NCBI GenBank assembly: GCA_030737875.1
Contig: CM060918.1
Location: 884,355,903-884,419,902 of the forward strand
Direction of reading: 5' to 3'
DNA: 64,000 nt
Origin: Allium sativum
Taxonomy: Eukaryota; Streptophyta; Magnoliopsida; Asparagales; Amaryllidaceae
The first letter of the stretch is position 1, and every line of letters begins with the position of its first letter. A program made the position numbers and the translations under genes. This document shows positions 46,256-57,539 of this stretch, piece after piece. The notes under the pieces are model-generated. The model was given only the letters and a program-made list of their open reading frames with translations. It did no database searches and had not been told where the DNA came from.

Positions 46256-46429
46256 ATTATCCCCATAGGATATTAGGAGATGCCTAGCATCGAACTAGAG
46301 GCATCCGAATCAGGAAAGGAATTGCTAGTTTTAACTATATGTCAAGCCTTGGCAAGAGAAACCAAAGGGAAGAAGATATAGATAAAGCTCCTAGTGAGGA
46401 ACCCATACAAATGGAAGTGGATTACCATT

Positions 46430-47541
46430 ATGAGAATAAATGGATGACTAGCTCCCATTGTAGATTATCTATTGAATGTAACATTACCTACCAACAGGTA
46501 AGATGCTAAGAAGGTTAAGCATCAAGCTCCTACCTTTATTATTATGAATAAGGCACTTTATAAGAAAGAGCTTCGCTTTCCTATATGAGATGTGTAAGCC
46601 TTGAAGATGGGCTCAAGTTGTTAAAGGAAACACATGAGGGTTTTTGTGGAGATCATTCTAATGAAATCAAGCTAGCAAAGAGGGTTTAGCAACAATGCTT
46701 CTATTGGCCAAAAATGGTTAGTCAAGCGATGTACTATGTCAGGAAATGTGAGAAATGCCAAAGGTATACTAAGGTACTCCGATTACCTCCCAAATGAATT
46801 AACCACCATCTCATTCCATGGTCTTTCGATATATGGGGAATAGACTTAATTGGACCCCTACCTATATCTAAAGGTGAGCTAAGTATGCGGGGGTAGCAAT
46901 CGACTACTTTACTAAATGGGTTGAAGCAGAATCACTCCCAAATATTACATCTAAAAAGGTGATAAGATTTGTGATAAAGAATATCATCACACGGTTTGGA
47001 ATCCCCTATAAGGTCATATCAGATAATGGAACACAATTTGAAAGTCAAGAATTCATACGATTTTGCAACAAAAATGGAATCATAAAGAGTTTCTCTTCTG
47101 TAGCACATCCAAAGGAAAACGGTGTCGTCGAAGCTGCAAACAAAACTATAAAAACAATCCTAAAGAAACAGTTAAACCAAGCTAAAGGAAATTGGGCAGA
47201 TGAGTTGCCATTAGTATTTTGGACGTATACAACTTCCGACAAGACGAAGACAGGGCACGCCCTATATTCTCTAACATACGGATGTGAGGCTATACTTCCA
47301 ATCGAAGTTGAAATCCCTTCACATAGAAGAATAGCTTATGCATTTGATCCCAAACAAGAAATGAAAAAGGAATCCTTAAATCTAATTCAAGGATTAAGAG
47401 ATGAAGCATCCATTACAACCATTAGAACAACTAAATATCAAAGGTGAATCACTAAGTACTACAAGTCAAAAGTAGGAACGAGAACTTTCCGAAAAAGAAA
47501 AGTTTTGCACAGAGTAATGACAAATACTAAGAATCCAAGGA
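46430..47541 (+). pseudogene. A integrase, broken and cut by S
   Basis: The linker (Trp-Leu-Ala-Pro-Ile-Val-Asp-Tyr-Leu) leads to the HHCC domain at 46610-46780 (Glu-Thr-His-Glu-Gly...Gly-Asp-His-Ser; Cys-Glu-Lys-Cys-Gln-Arg). The core follows: Trp-Gly-Ile-Asp-Leu-Ile-Gly-Pro-Leu (46840) and the open block 46959-47447. That block holds Ile-Ser-Asp-Asn-Gly-Thr-Gln-Phe and Glu-Asn-Gly-Val-Val-Glu-Ala-Ala-Asn-Lys, so all three catalytic acids (D, D, E) are readable. Past the stop at 47445 the tail (Arg-Lys-Val-Leu-His-Arg-Val) runs in another frame until S begins. Confidence 0.75.
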
Positions 47542-48479
47542 TGCGTAATAACCCGGAAATCCGAGCCAATTTAAATTTTTTATTTTGGCGATTTTAATGA
47601 ATTTTGAATATTTAAAATGATATATTTTAAATAATAACGACGAGAAATTTATTTTGAATAGAATTCTAACATATATATTTATATAGATCGTCGCTAGAAT
47701 ATAAATAATTATTTTTAATTTTAAAGGAATTGAAAATGGCACGGTAGTTTGAAAATTCGATTTCAAAGTTCAAATGAATGTACAGGATTCAAAATAAACC
47801 AGATTTTAGTGAAACCAAAAATATTAGAATCTAATTGAGAATATATTTCCAACGAATCCGAAAAATCAAAATTTCATAGCGAGAATCAAAAGATACGCCC
47901 AGTTGAAAATTTAGAATAGTCGATATGGCATTCTGGCCCTTAAAAATGGAAATTTTGCAAACGATTTCGATTTTCGACAAAACCACTTTTGTTGGATCCG
48001 TGATGTCTAATTATTGCTAGGTTTCAAAAATCGTAATTTTTTGAATCAATATGTGAGCGTGGCAAAGGAAAACGCGTTTGACCAGTTTTAGTTGATTTTA
48101 ATCGACTAGAAAATGGCCATTTTTTAAATGGTCTCAGGATTCAACGAAATTAGTTTTGTTTGGACCGTATCGTAAATACGAAGCTAGAAATAATTTTTCT
48201 AGAATTTTTAGAGCTTGTGTGTGACACCAGTAAATTAAAATGTGCGTGCAAATTGTATATATATATTGATTTATATTTTAATTTTGATGAAAACCTATCG
48301 TAACAGCCGAATCAACTTACCGGATATATTCCATTGTGTTCAGAATAGGGGTAATTAGCTAAGGGCAACAGTCACTGGGTCTCGTTTAGAGTTTAAATGG
48401 GAAATCAACTTTTTTTAACTATTAAAATAATTAAATATTAAATTATTAAAACTAGGTCAACTACCCTTACCTCTCTCCT

Positions 48480-48790
48480 TCTTCTCTCTCTTCCTCCCCC
48501 GTTCAGTTTCAAGTCGATGAAATGAAATTAAAAAAAGAGAAAACCCTAGACCCGTCGCCGCCTCTACCAGGCGGACCTCCAGTCGCGCCTCCCGCCTCTG
48601 GCGGCCACCGCAGGGCACCGCGCCCCCTCCTCCTTTCTCCTGAAGCCCCTCGGTGAAGCCCCAAGACACGAAGTCCCCCCTTTACTCCACTGCTCTGGCC
48701 GAAGAGGCGCTGCCACTGGCCACTGCGATCCCCCGCCGCCACCAAGGAGCCACCTCCGCCTTCCTCCAGCCCCCCCCCCCCTTGCGCAGT
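48480..48790. other. GC-rich patch in S
   Basis: A CT-rich lead (ctccttcttctctctcttcc), aaaccctaga, then a Pro/Gly/Ala-rich short frame from ATG 48521 (about 44 codons), a C run (48770-48781) and a donor-like cagtaagt. It looks unlike the AT-rich LTR around it. It could be a captured leader/exon or just the LTR's own transcript leader. No domain is recognised. The minus frames 48457-48669 and 48509-48745 are shadows. Confidence 0.4.
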
Positions 48791-48889
48791 AAGTTATTTT
48801 ATTTCTCCTTTGATTTTAATTTTTAGTTATTAAAAATATAATCCTTAAGCGTATAAAAATACAATCTTTAGTATCTATAGTAGGAATAA

Positions 48890-49125
48890 AGAATGGATTT
48901 TTAGTAGCGACAAAATTAGATTTTATTTTAAAGTAGTGGCATAAAAATACGATTTTTATCCATGAAGTAATATCATGGAAACGCAATTTTTATTTACATA
49001 AAAATATGATTTTTATATTACAGAAAGAATAAAAATATGATTTTTATATTATAGAGACAATAAAAATACGATTTTTATATATGTAGCGTTGAAATAAAAA
49101 TGTGATTTTTAATATAAACATCGTG
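48890..49125. repeat. Hairpin-word repeats in S
   Basis: About eight copies of aaaaat-a(c/t)g-attttta words, each self-complementary, occur at 17-50-bp spacing (48935-49120), with earlier diverged copies from 48840. Confidence 0.7.
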
Positions 49126-49814
49126 TGAAATAGATTGCGATGGAACGAATTGAAATCAAAAAGGAATTCGAACAGTTCAGAAATTCAGAAATGAAATGGT
49201 GGAGTGGATCCCTAAGGTGAGAACTCCTCACTTTTATTTTAATTTCTAGTTGAAATATATACTAGGATGCAGATGGTGCTTAGCAGCACCCGACACCCGT
49301 CGTCCACAGACCATGAATGACTTGTTTGTTTGATTGTTGTGTTGTGAAATTTGATTGTGTGATGCGGAATGAAATAAAATACTTTATAGTGGAAAATATT
49401 CTATAGTTAAAAATATGATTTTTAACGTGTATATAAAATAAATAGTAATAAACAAATCAGACGATTTGTTTATATACCCTAATTTGATTGATATTGATTG
49501 GGACGATAAATTTTACATATCGCCCAACTGCACAAATAAAAATCTGTGTTTGTTGATTTGAAACCCCACACGGATATTGGGATGATATTTGACGTACACT
49601 AATCCCGATTGTTTAGTTTTATGTCAATCGATGGGTTGATAGACTGTGTAAGCATTAATTATTTATATTTAATGCTTATGCAGTTGTGTGGTGCACTCTG
49701 GATGATGGTTAATCATTTATCGTTGCTGTTATATACATGTGTTGTAGGGAATCCATATAATTAACGTTATATGGTAATTGATTGGGCCTCATTCCAATTT
49801 GGAAAATAAGAAAT

Positions 49815-50035
49815 ATAAATTCATGTGTTGAATAGAAATATATATATTCATGTGTTGAATAGAAAAATAAAAATTCATGTGTTGAATAGAATAAATATTC
49901 ATGTATTGAATAGAAGTATAAATTCATGCGTTGAACATAAAAATAAATACATGTGTTGAATAGAAGTATAAATTCATGTATTGAATAGAAAAATAAATAT
50001 TCATGTGTTGAAGAAAATATTCATTTGTTGAATAA
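49815..50035 (+). repeat. ~25-bp tandem repeat in S
   Basis: About nine units of attcatgtgttgaatagaa plus a variable AT tail. The minus-strand frame 49709-49927 merely reads through the repeat. Confidence 0.85.
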
Positions 50036-50302
50036 AGTAACGAAGTTATTGAAATATATAAAGCCGTGTTGGTTAGATATGCGCCATTTAGACGTGAACG
50101 ATATTTATATCGATTTTATTCATTTTAATAATGAATATAGAAAATGAAGTGATTTCAAAATATAACGTTTTGAAAATATTATCATTTATAGATTAATGAT
50201 ATGGAATATTCAATTTTGATTAGAAATTGAATATGAAGTTGAAATCGTTTTGAAAACGAATTTAAAACGATTTATAAAATACGTTTTGAAAGGAAATCAA
50301 CG

Positions 50303-50304
<2 letters not shown>

Positions 50305-50357
<53 letters not shown>
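50305..50357. repeat. (AT)n microsatellite
   Basis: A run of about 50 bases of alternating A and T inside S. Confidence 0.95.
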
Positions 50358-50362
<5 letters not shown>

Positions 50363-53332
50363 ATAGCCTGAATAGAACGCGCCGCGCTGCGGCAGTTCGC
50401 GAATTTCGACCATTGACGTTACAGGAGATCCGACCGTCGAATTCTCCTAAAACCGGAACCGTTGGGTTCGTATCAGAAAGAGCTTTCTAACGAATATTAG
50501 AGATTTGAAATCTAACGGTTGGATTTGGAATCATGTCCAAATCAAATTTGGAAAAGGTCGCTGTAAGTGCAGTTCGATGGCCGTTGATGGAAATCGATTG
50601 TACGGGCCTTGATAAAATTATTAAAAATAGTAATAATTTGTGTAAAATCATAAGAAATGATTTGGGAAGAATTGGGATGAAAAACTCCATATTTGAAAAT
50701 ATAAAAATAGATATTTATCGAAATGAACTAGTTTTGAACTAGAATTAAAATCAATTTATTATTTAAACAAATAAATTGAATATGAAAGGGGTTTTAAAAG
50801 CAACCAGAATTTCCAATAATTGAATTGGAATGGATTAGAATCGAAATTGTCTTTGGAATATTTCGATATTGGATTTCGTGATTATACAGGTATTGTTATG
50901 GAAATTTGAAAGATATATTTATATCGTTATTTCCAATACGATATTTGTTGGTCGTAGAATTTGGTATTGAATATAAGCCGATATATTTTCTATTCAGAGC
51001 CTTGTATTTAATATCAAATGGGATTTTGGTTTGTCGTAAATGGTGTCTGCATTAACACTGTTCTTAAACCTAGTTGAGAGAAAGATTAAATCTTTTTATT
51101 TCGATTTAATGAAGTGTACCAATTAAATGGTATTTAATTGTAATTGAATTTGAATTGATTTTTGGGTTTATCGTGGACGGTGTTTTAAATAACATTTGTT
51201 CTTTAACCCGATAATTAATGGAACGTGATTTTGGGTTTATAGTGAACCGTGTTTAAAATGACATTGGTTCTTTGACCCAGTTAATGATAGGATATCATTT
51301 CCCAAGTTAAACAATCATTGATATGATTTTTGGGAAGATTAAAACCAAGTGGAGTTTTAATGATTCTTTAATTAGATTGAAATAATCGAGAATGGAGTAT
51401 CACCAGTTTTGCTCCAGGCGATAGTTAAATCTTTAATTAGATTTGAACGTGAAATGGTAATTGAATTTACCGATAACACCGTGGTGTTAGATATGAAGTA
51501 TTACCAGTTTTACTTCATGGGATGAATAGGTTGGAATTGGGAAATAAAATAAATGATTACTTCGGTGTGGTTCGCTAATCCCGACTAATTTGAATTGATA
51601 TTCAAAGGAAGATTGAAGAATAAATTTAAATAATTTATCTTTGATAAAATTAATGGGAACCTTTCCCAAAGTATAAGAATATTTGAATAAAAGAATATTC
51701 TGAATTGGAATGAGGTGTATGTTGTGTTTATGTAACACTTGTTTATTATATATGTGAGTTATTCAGAAAGACCGGGTTTATCCCATTCTGAATAACTGAT
51801 TCGACGTGGTGTCGAGGATGAAGACGGTGGATCGAAGACCGGAGGTCTTCACTTCGTTTGAGTGATTACTGATGATCTTGATTGGGCCGTACACCCAAGA
51901 GGAGGCACTCAGTTAGTGGTCGTCCAGACGTACTTGGAGATTGATGGATATGCGAGGTACAAGGTGCCTCCGGTTTCATTCAGACCCAGAACGAACTTGT
52001 AAATGGACTATGTGTCTGACATTGGATATCATTCTGTGTGATTGATGGATATCAGTTGCATGGAGTGGTTTGCCTATGTGGCATGCTAAGATGCAAATGA
52101 TCAAGGCTTCTGTTGAAAAGCAGAGTCTTGTGGTTGATGATCAAAGCACGGCCTGTGTGACATAACTTTGTGTAACGTTGATGCGTGAGCCTCACACCCC
52201 GATTGTGAACCAGAAACGAGAGAGGACATCATGGAAGGCATGCGTTTTTTTATAGTTAGAAGTGGCGTCAGTGGTTTGACACGCCATGACGAGTTCGACT
52301 TATGTGGCTGTTGCTATTGCGAGGCGCCTCGAATATATCGGTGACTGTGTGGAGCCAATGGAGTCATTTGGCTTATTTACGCCCTATAAGGCGGGGAAAC
52401 GCAGTGTCCAAGGTTTAAGTTTAATCCACATCGGTGGACCAGCCCTGACGATCCAAGGAACGATGCGTTCTGTTCCTGTGGGGTGGACTAGAGGCTCTCG
52501 AATCGGTAAGGGCTATCTTTTGCCTTGGTTCACAGATGGAAATCCAACTTCCAATACGTGATATTTGCGGTTTTGATTGTAGAGCCTAGTATTGGCGACA
52601 TGATATATGTTACCCATGCCGTCTATGATTAATACTTATGATTGAAATTGTTTTGACACTATACACGTATAGTAATAATAAAAGATGAAATTTAGTGTAT
52701 CAAGCATTCTTTGGCTATTATAAGGTAAAACCCTATTGTAACAACCCGTATTTTCAATAACCTATTATAACATAAATGGAGGCAGAATTAAACTGTAAAA
52801 TCTGAATCAAGGGAAACGGGCTATGCCATTGCGTTCGTCTCGGAAAAATACGCGAAATAGAGTCCGAGTTTTCGAAAATCGGAGTCCGTATGACCAAGAT
52901 ATGGCCTCGCGAAGTTTCACGAAAAATTCCCAAATTAAAGTATACTTAATTAAGTGAAATGGGTTGCGCAGAGAAATATATATATATATATATATATTGA
53001 TATATATATATATATATATAATTGAAAATTAAATAAATAAATATGCAAAAATGTTCAAAATAGCGAATTGGGAGAGGGGAATAACCGAACCGGCCGATTT
53101 TTGAGGTCGACCCGAGCTCGCTGGGTCGACTAGGGGTTAATCCAGGGTGTTTGGCTGTCAACCCGTAGGCCGATTCGCTCAAATGCAGATTTTGCATTTG
53201 GATGGTTCTCATGGTTCATCTTTAATCTAAAGGCCCTAGATGGTTCCTACACTTGACTTCTTCCCCAAGACATTCTTTGATGGCTTGGATTGAATCTAGG
53301 TTTAATCCTATGGCCTAAAACACTTACCTAAT

Positions 53333-53343
53333 CTATAAATAAG
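53333..53343 (+). promoter_or_regulatory. TATA box of C LTR
   Basis: ctataaataag, then agaccctaacc. The identical word is at 59907 in the 3' LTR. It lies about 600 bp into the LTR. Confidence 0.55.
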
Positions 53344-54307
53344 ACCCTAACCTATCCTAAATCCTCATTATTCATTCATGCAACTAAACTATGGCAAAAT
53401 TGCTCCTCTCATGGCCTCCACTCAAAATCCTAGCCTCCACTTCATTTCTATTAGAGGTTTCATGATCATGAGAGTGTTAGAGAGTTTCTATGTTAGTATG
53501 AGAGCCTCTCAAGTTGATTTCAAGGCTAAAGCTTTGATCTTTGTTCATAAAGATGGGGTTTTGATTGATTTGGAGCTTTCATTTTTGGGTTTTAGGATGA
53601 TGACATGCATAGGCTTTGTCTCAATCTTTCATCTAATCGATTTGTGCCTTCATAGCAATGTAAGCCCTTTCCCTACTCTTAGATATTAACTATGAAGTTA
53701 AATGTTCATGTTGCAAGTTTGGGTTTGATCATTGAGAATGATACATGCTATCATGTCATGCAAGTTTATGAAGTCATTATCTTGATCTCATGAGCTAAAA
53801 GCTACAACCTTTATGTTGAAATGTTGCATTATGCAACATGAGAACCTTCATAATCTTTATGTCAACTTGCATATGAAGTCATAACCCTTATATGATGATA
53901 TATGCGAGTTACTAGTCATCATTCCATGTCTTTTGTCACCATGATTCGTTTATGTGCCAAGTTTGGGTTTATGCATGTTTTTGAGGCTTAAGAATGTAAC
54001 ATGCAAGCTAATGAACACATTTGTGCCTCATTTGCCACCATGATTAACTTGTGGCTTAATATCCATTTTTGTCATGCCTTTGTCAAGTCTCTTCTTTTAA
54101 TCCATTACATTGTTGCGAACGTATATGCGAGTTTAAAAGCGTTGGGGTCACATTATGGGAAAACATAATGACATGAACATGATGTGGGTAAATGGGTATA
54201 AACATGACAACGTGTAACGCTAAATATGACATGTGTTTATACTTGAAAACATGACTTGAAATATAACATGGAAGTTGACATGTAAGTATGCATAAAAACA
54301 CAAGCTT

Positions 54308-54625
54308 GGGAATTTACCTATTAAGTTAGGTCTACCCTTTGGGAATTTACCTATTAAGTTAGGTCTACCCAAATGCTTGAAAAACTTGTAACATGTTTTG
54401 GAAACATGATGAACATGACACTTAGATAATATAAGTGTGGCCAACTCGAGGTTGGGTTGAGTTTGCAACGTAAAACTACCCGGAACCGACCGGCCTAACT
54501 AGTAGTTGCAAACAATAAGACCCAATGTGAGAAGTTGGTCATGTTGTGCTTGAACCCGAGGTTAGACCAAGTTGTGGTGTAAAGCTACCCGGAACCGACC
54601 GGCTTAACTAGTAACCACAACAAAG
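54308..54625 (+). repeat. Two tandem duplications in C LTR
   Basis: First, gggaatttacctattaagtt plus aggtctaccc is repeated with a 36-bp period (54308-54370). Second, a ~120-bp unit with ctacccggaaccgaccgg, taactagta and aatgtgaga is repeated (about 54475 and 54585). Both are also at +6575 in the 3' LTR. Confidence 0.85.
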
Positions 54626-54649
54626 TCTAATGTGAGAGGTTGGGGTGCA

Positions 54650-55500
54650 TTAAGTAATTAATGCCACATGATAGGGTTAAGTTAATTTGATTAATGACTC
54701 TTAACCAAATATGACATGGACAAAGGGGTTAAGTAAATTGATTAGGCTAATGATACTTAACAAAACATGACAAGGTTGGGTAGGTTAAGTAACTTGATTT
54801 GCCTAATGACACTTAACCATTTTTATACGACTAGTGGACGGGGTTAAGTTAACCAACACTTAATCAATCCAACACGATAATTTGGTAAGGTTAAGTAAGT
54901 TTTCTTAATGACACTTAACCGAAAGATACAGTTAATGGATGGGGTTAAGATTAGACTCAACTAGTCTAAACATGATAATCGGATGGGGCTAAGTTAGCCT
55001 AGAATTAATTAATCCCACTTGGTAGTTTAATGGGGTTAAGTTAAACACTTAACTAATCTAACTCGTTAATTTGATGTGGTTAAGTGACCTATACTTAACC
55101 AATCTAACCCGTTAATTTGATGTGGTTAAGTGACCTAAACTTAACCAATCTAACACGTTAATTTGATGTGGTTAAGTGATCTATACTTAACCAATCTAAC
55201 TCGTGAATTTATTGAGGTTAAGTTAACCCATACTTAACCAATATAACGTGAAAACATGATAAGGCTAAGTCATGAATCGCTTGAATACACTTGACCGGTT
55301 TGACTAAGTAATTTGATAGGGTCAAGTTAATATATACTTAACCAACTTGAGCATGGTTTGTAGGGTTAAGTCTTGAACTTGGATACTTAGCCAATTTTGA
55401 CATGATTTGTAGACGGGTTAAGTCTCGAACTTGGATACTTAGCCAATTTTGACATGATTTGTAGATGGGATTAAGTCATGAACTTAAGTGACACTTAATC
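54650..55500 (+). repeat. Array of GGTTAAGT...ACTTAACC dyads in C LTR
   Basis: About 16 units of 40-60 bp each begin ggggttaagt or gtggttaagt and end acttaacc or a variant, so each can fold back. The most regular part is 55070-55200 (tggttaagtgacctatactt then aaccaatctaac, about 60-bp period, three units). The matching array in the 3' LTR is at 61230-62080. Confidence 0.85.
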
Positions 55501-57369
55501 TGTTATATAAACCCTAATTCGGAGGATTAGGTGGGTAACCGTAGTTAACAAGGATAACGGGAATAAGGCTAAGTGGTAAACCTTAGTTGAAGAATAACTA
55601 AGTAATGATTCTTAGTCAAGGAAATTTGGACCAGTTCATAGATAAATGAGTAACCTGATACGGTAGGTCATCGTTTAAGTATACGAGTAGGAGCAAGTAT
55701 CTGATTTAGATAAAGGCTCCAGCGAACTGGGTAGCGAAGCAGCGGCTTCGGGGGAACGTGAGGATATTCTTGGGATCCCTTTGTGAGCTGCCAGGTGATC
55801 ATACTAGGCTCATGAGAGGTTAAGGTATGCGTTAGAAGAACCAAGAGTATGCCTTGGTTGCTATACGAGCAACCTAAAGACGGGGATGGATAGGGGATAG
55901 TCGACGATACACGGTCGTACCCTAGATAGCATTTTCGTCAGGCTACCTACCATCTTTGGTCAAGCGTGTACGTACGGAAAGGCAGAGAACACCCAATAGA
56001 CCATAATTGCTATCTAATTATGGTTGCGGTAAGGCTTGGATGTGGGTTGGCCAGTGTTGTGTTCTCATACAGGATTTATCCTGTCTTGTCTTTCACTAGT
56101 TGAGGGAGGGGTCGCGTGGGACCATAGCCACGTATAGAAAAACAGACCTTAGCATCTGCATCGGCAGATAAATCGAAAGCTCCCGACCGAGTCCTGTATT
56201 TCCTGGTCTGCCCTGTGACAGGACTCGGATGGCACGATGTGATACATGTGCATACAGTCATGGAAAACGATTCACGATGAATGCGTGGGAAAAAGGGCGC
56301 GGTTGACGGTTAGCGTAAATCCCAGTGGCCCTGGGTGGTTGAACCAGAACCGAGATACGAAAACGTGCAATATGTAAGCGTAATCCCTAGTAGCCCTAGG
56401 TAGCATAAGTCCTAGTTGTACAAACGATAATTCATGTTGGAAGACCCTAGCTAGGTTTAGGGTAACAGTCCAAACCGATCTTAAGGATCCTGGAACTATG
56501 TTAAAGTAGTATAGAACCTCATGGAAAAGCCCGTATGGTCTACGGCAAGGGACTGAACACTTTCATGGAATAAAACATACGAGTTGAGTAACCTATATAT
56601 GCGATATATTAGGTTGACATGGACCATTATACGACTTTTGAGTAAGGGTCATTCACGGATAACACATGATACAGTTGGGATACTAGTACGGTAGGTGCAG
56701 AGCAGATGTACAGGATAGATACCATGGGACGTTATACGTGATAGATATCTTGGGGATATTATACTTGATAGAAACCTGACGATGTGATACCTTGTTTTAT
56801 CTTGACATCGTAATTTATCATGACACCTTAGTTTATCTGAGTTCAGTAGTTCATCCTGTTATTTTGATTTAGCTTATCTATCTTGTTATCATGCTTATGT
56901 TCATCTCAGTTTCTCATGTCAGTTAACTTTACTAGTTTTTATGCTAATAGCAGATAGGGCTTACTCAGTCTTTTTGACTGACCCGTTTTGTTTCGCCTCT
57001 TTTCTTCCGTTCCCCCCCCCCCCCAGGTTATAGGGAGGAAATACTGCTGTTTAGTTCGGACTTCTTCTGCTTGAAGGTCATCATGGATGGCTTGGACATT
57101 CCTTGGCTATGGCTACTTTACTGTTTTTACTTAGGGAATAATTTATGAAAAAGTCTTTATGCTTCTTTATTATTGCAAGACAGGTTTTGATGTACTCTGA
57201 TGTAAAAGGCTTTAGACCTTAATTATTAATGTTTATGAAAGTTTGATTTTACTTCCGCTATGTTATATGTTCTGTCTTGTGATATTTCTGTGCATGTTTA
57301 CCAATAATGCCCCTCTAAAGCTAGTGCATTCCTTTGCGAGTGACCCTAGCGGAGGCGAGGTGTTACATT

Positions 57370-57381
57370 TGGTATCAGAGC
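57370..57381 (+). promoter_or_regulatory. C primer-binding site
   Basis: TGGTATCAGAGC, exact, two bases after the 5' LTR. Confidence 0.95.
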
Positions 57382-57539
57382 AGAAGGTTACCAGACTGGG
57401 CAAAAGTTTTTAAAGACCTTCTGAAAACTATTTGAAAATCGTTTACAAAGAAGCATTTTTCAAGAAAATTTTCTTTTAAAAGAAAAAGGCTATTCCCCAA
57501 AGTCCATTAGCACTATCCTCGTTTCCTTAATTGAATCTC

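Larger units (their letters stand above)
34905..47541 (+). mobile_element. A: Tat-type gypsy element, interrupted by MITE, B and S
   Basis: 5' LTR (34905-37081), tRNA primer site, gag, protease, RT, RNase H, a second RNase H and integrase follow in order, so pol is in gypsy order. The additional RNase H (45845-46255) before integrase is typical of the Tat/Ogre branch. B splits the protease with a near-perfect target duplication, and S splits the integrase tail at ~47544. The 3' LTR is not in the window. Most domains carry stops. The left target 5-mer would be ggtta (34900-34904). Confidence 0.75.
47544..52736 (+). repeat. S: >5.2-kb LTR of the E superfamily, left part
   Basis: It starts CGTAATAACCC (TG decayed to CG) inside A's integrase tail. 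It matches the complement of E in several blocks: 'tttgttggatc...' with the 'cgtaat'/'agtatgtg' stretch (47985-48055 versus E about 11685-11765), and 'gttggaa...ccaata.gtg..gcggtttttgatt' (52535-52580 versus E about 7885-7935). No primer site or protein is seen. C interrupts it at 52737 and it resumes at 63941. Whether this is a solo LTR or the 5' LTR of a full element cannot be seen. Confidence 0.65.
52737..57367 (+). repeat. 5' LTR of C
   Basis: 4631 bp, TGTAACAACCCG to ...gaggtgttaca. It begins like B's LTR (agggaaacgggctatgccattgcg-type stretch, gtcgac words) and ends like it (cttctgcttgaagg, aatgcccctctaaag). Between these lies about 3 kb of extra sequence. A TATA box (ctataaataag) is at 53333, a (TA)n run at 52976-53021, tandem duplications at 54308-54620, and the ttaagt/acttaa array at 54650-55500. 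The frames 53378-53689, 54083-54301 (-) and 54220-54468 (-) recur in the 3' LTR because the LTR is duplicated, not because they are genes. Confidence 0.95.

Noticed and set aside
48457..48745. Gly/Arg-rich minus-strand frames in S
   Set aside because: They are shadows of a GC-rich patch, with no domain and no family.
52286..52561. 91-codon frame in S as a gene
   Set aside because: It lies inside LTR sequence that matches the complement of E, where no such frame exists.
47544..52736. S as host gene space between elements
   Set aside because: Ordered matches to the complement of E, LTR-type start and abundant tandem repeats indicate an LTR.
53378..53689. 103-codon frame present twice (also 59953-60264) as a conserved gene
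   Set aside because: Both copies are in the two LTRs of C, so conservation is by LTR identity; no domain is seen.
54650..55500. CRISPR array or telomere-like repeat
   Set aside because: Units vary in length and sequence, spacers are not unique inserts, and the words do not match the plant telomere repeat TTTAGGG. The context is an LTR of a plant retrotransposon.
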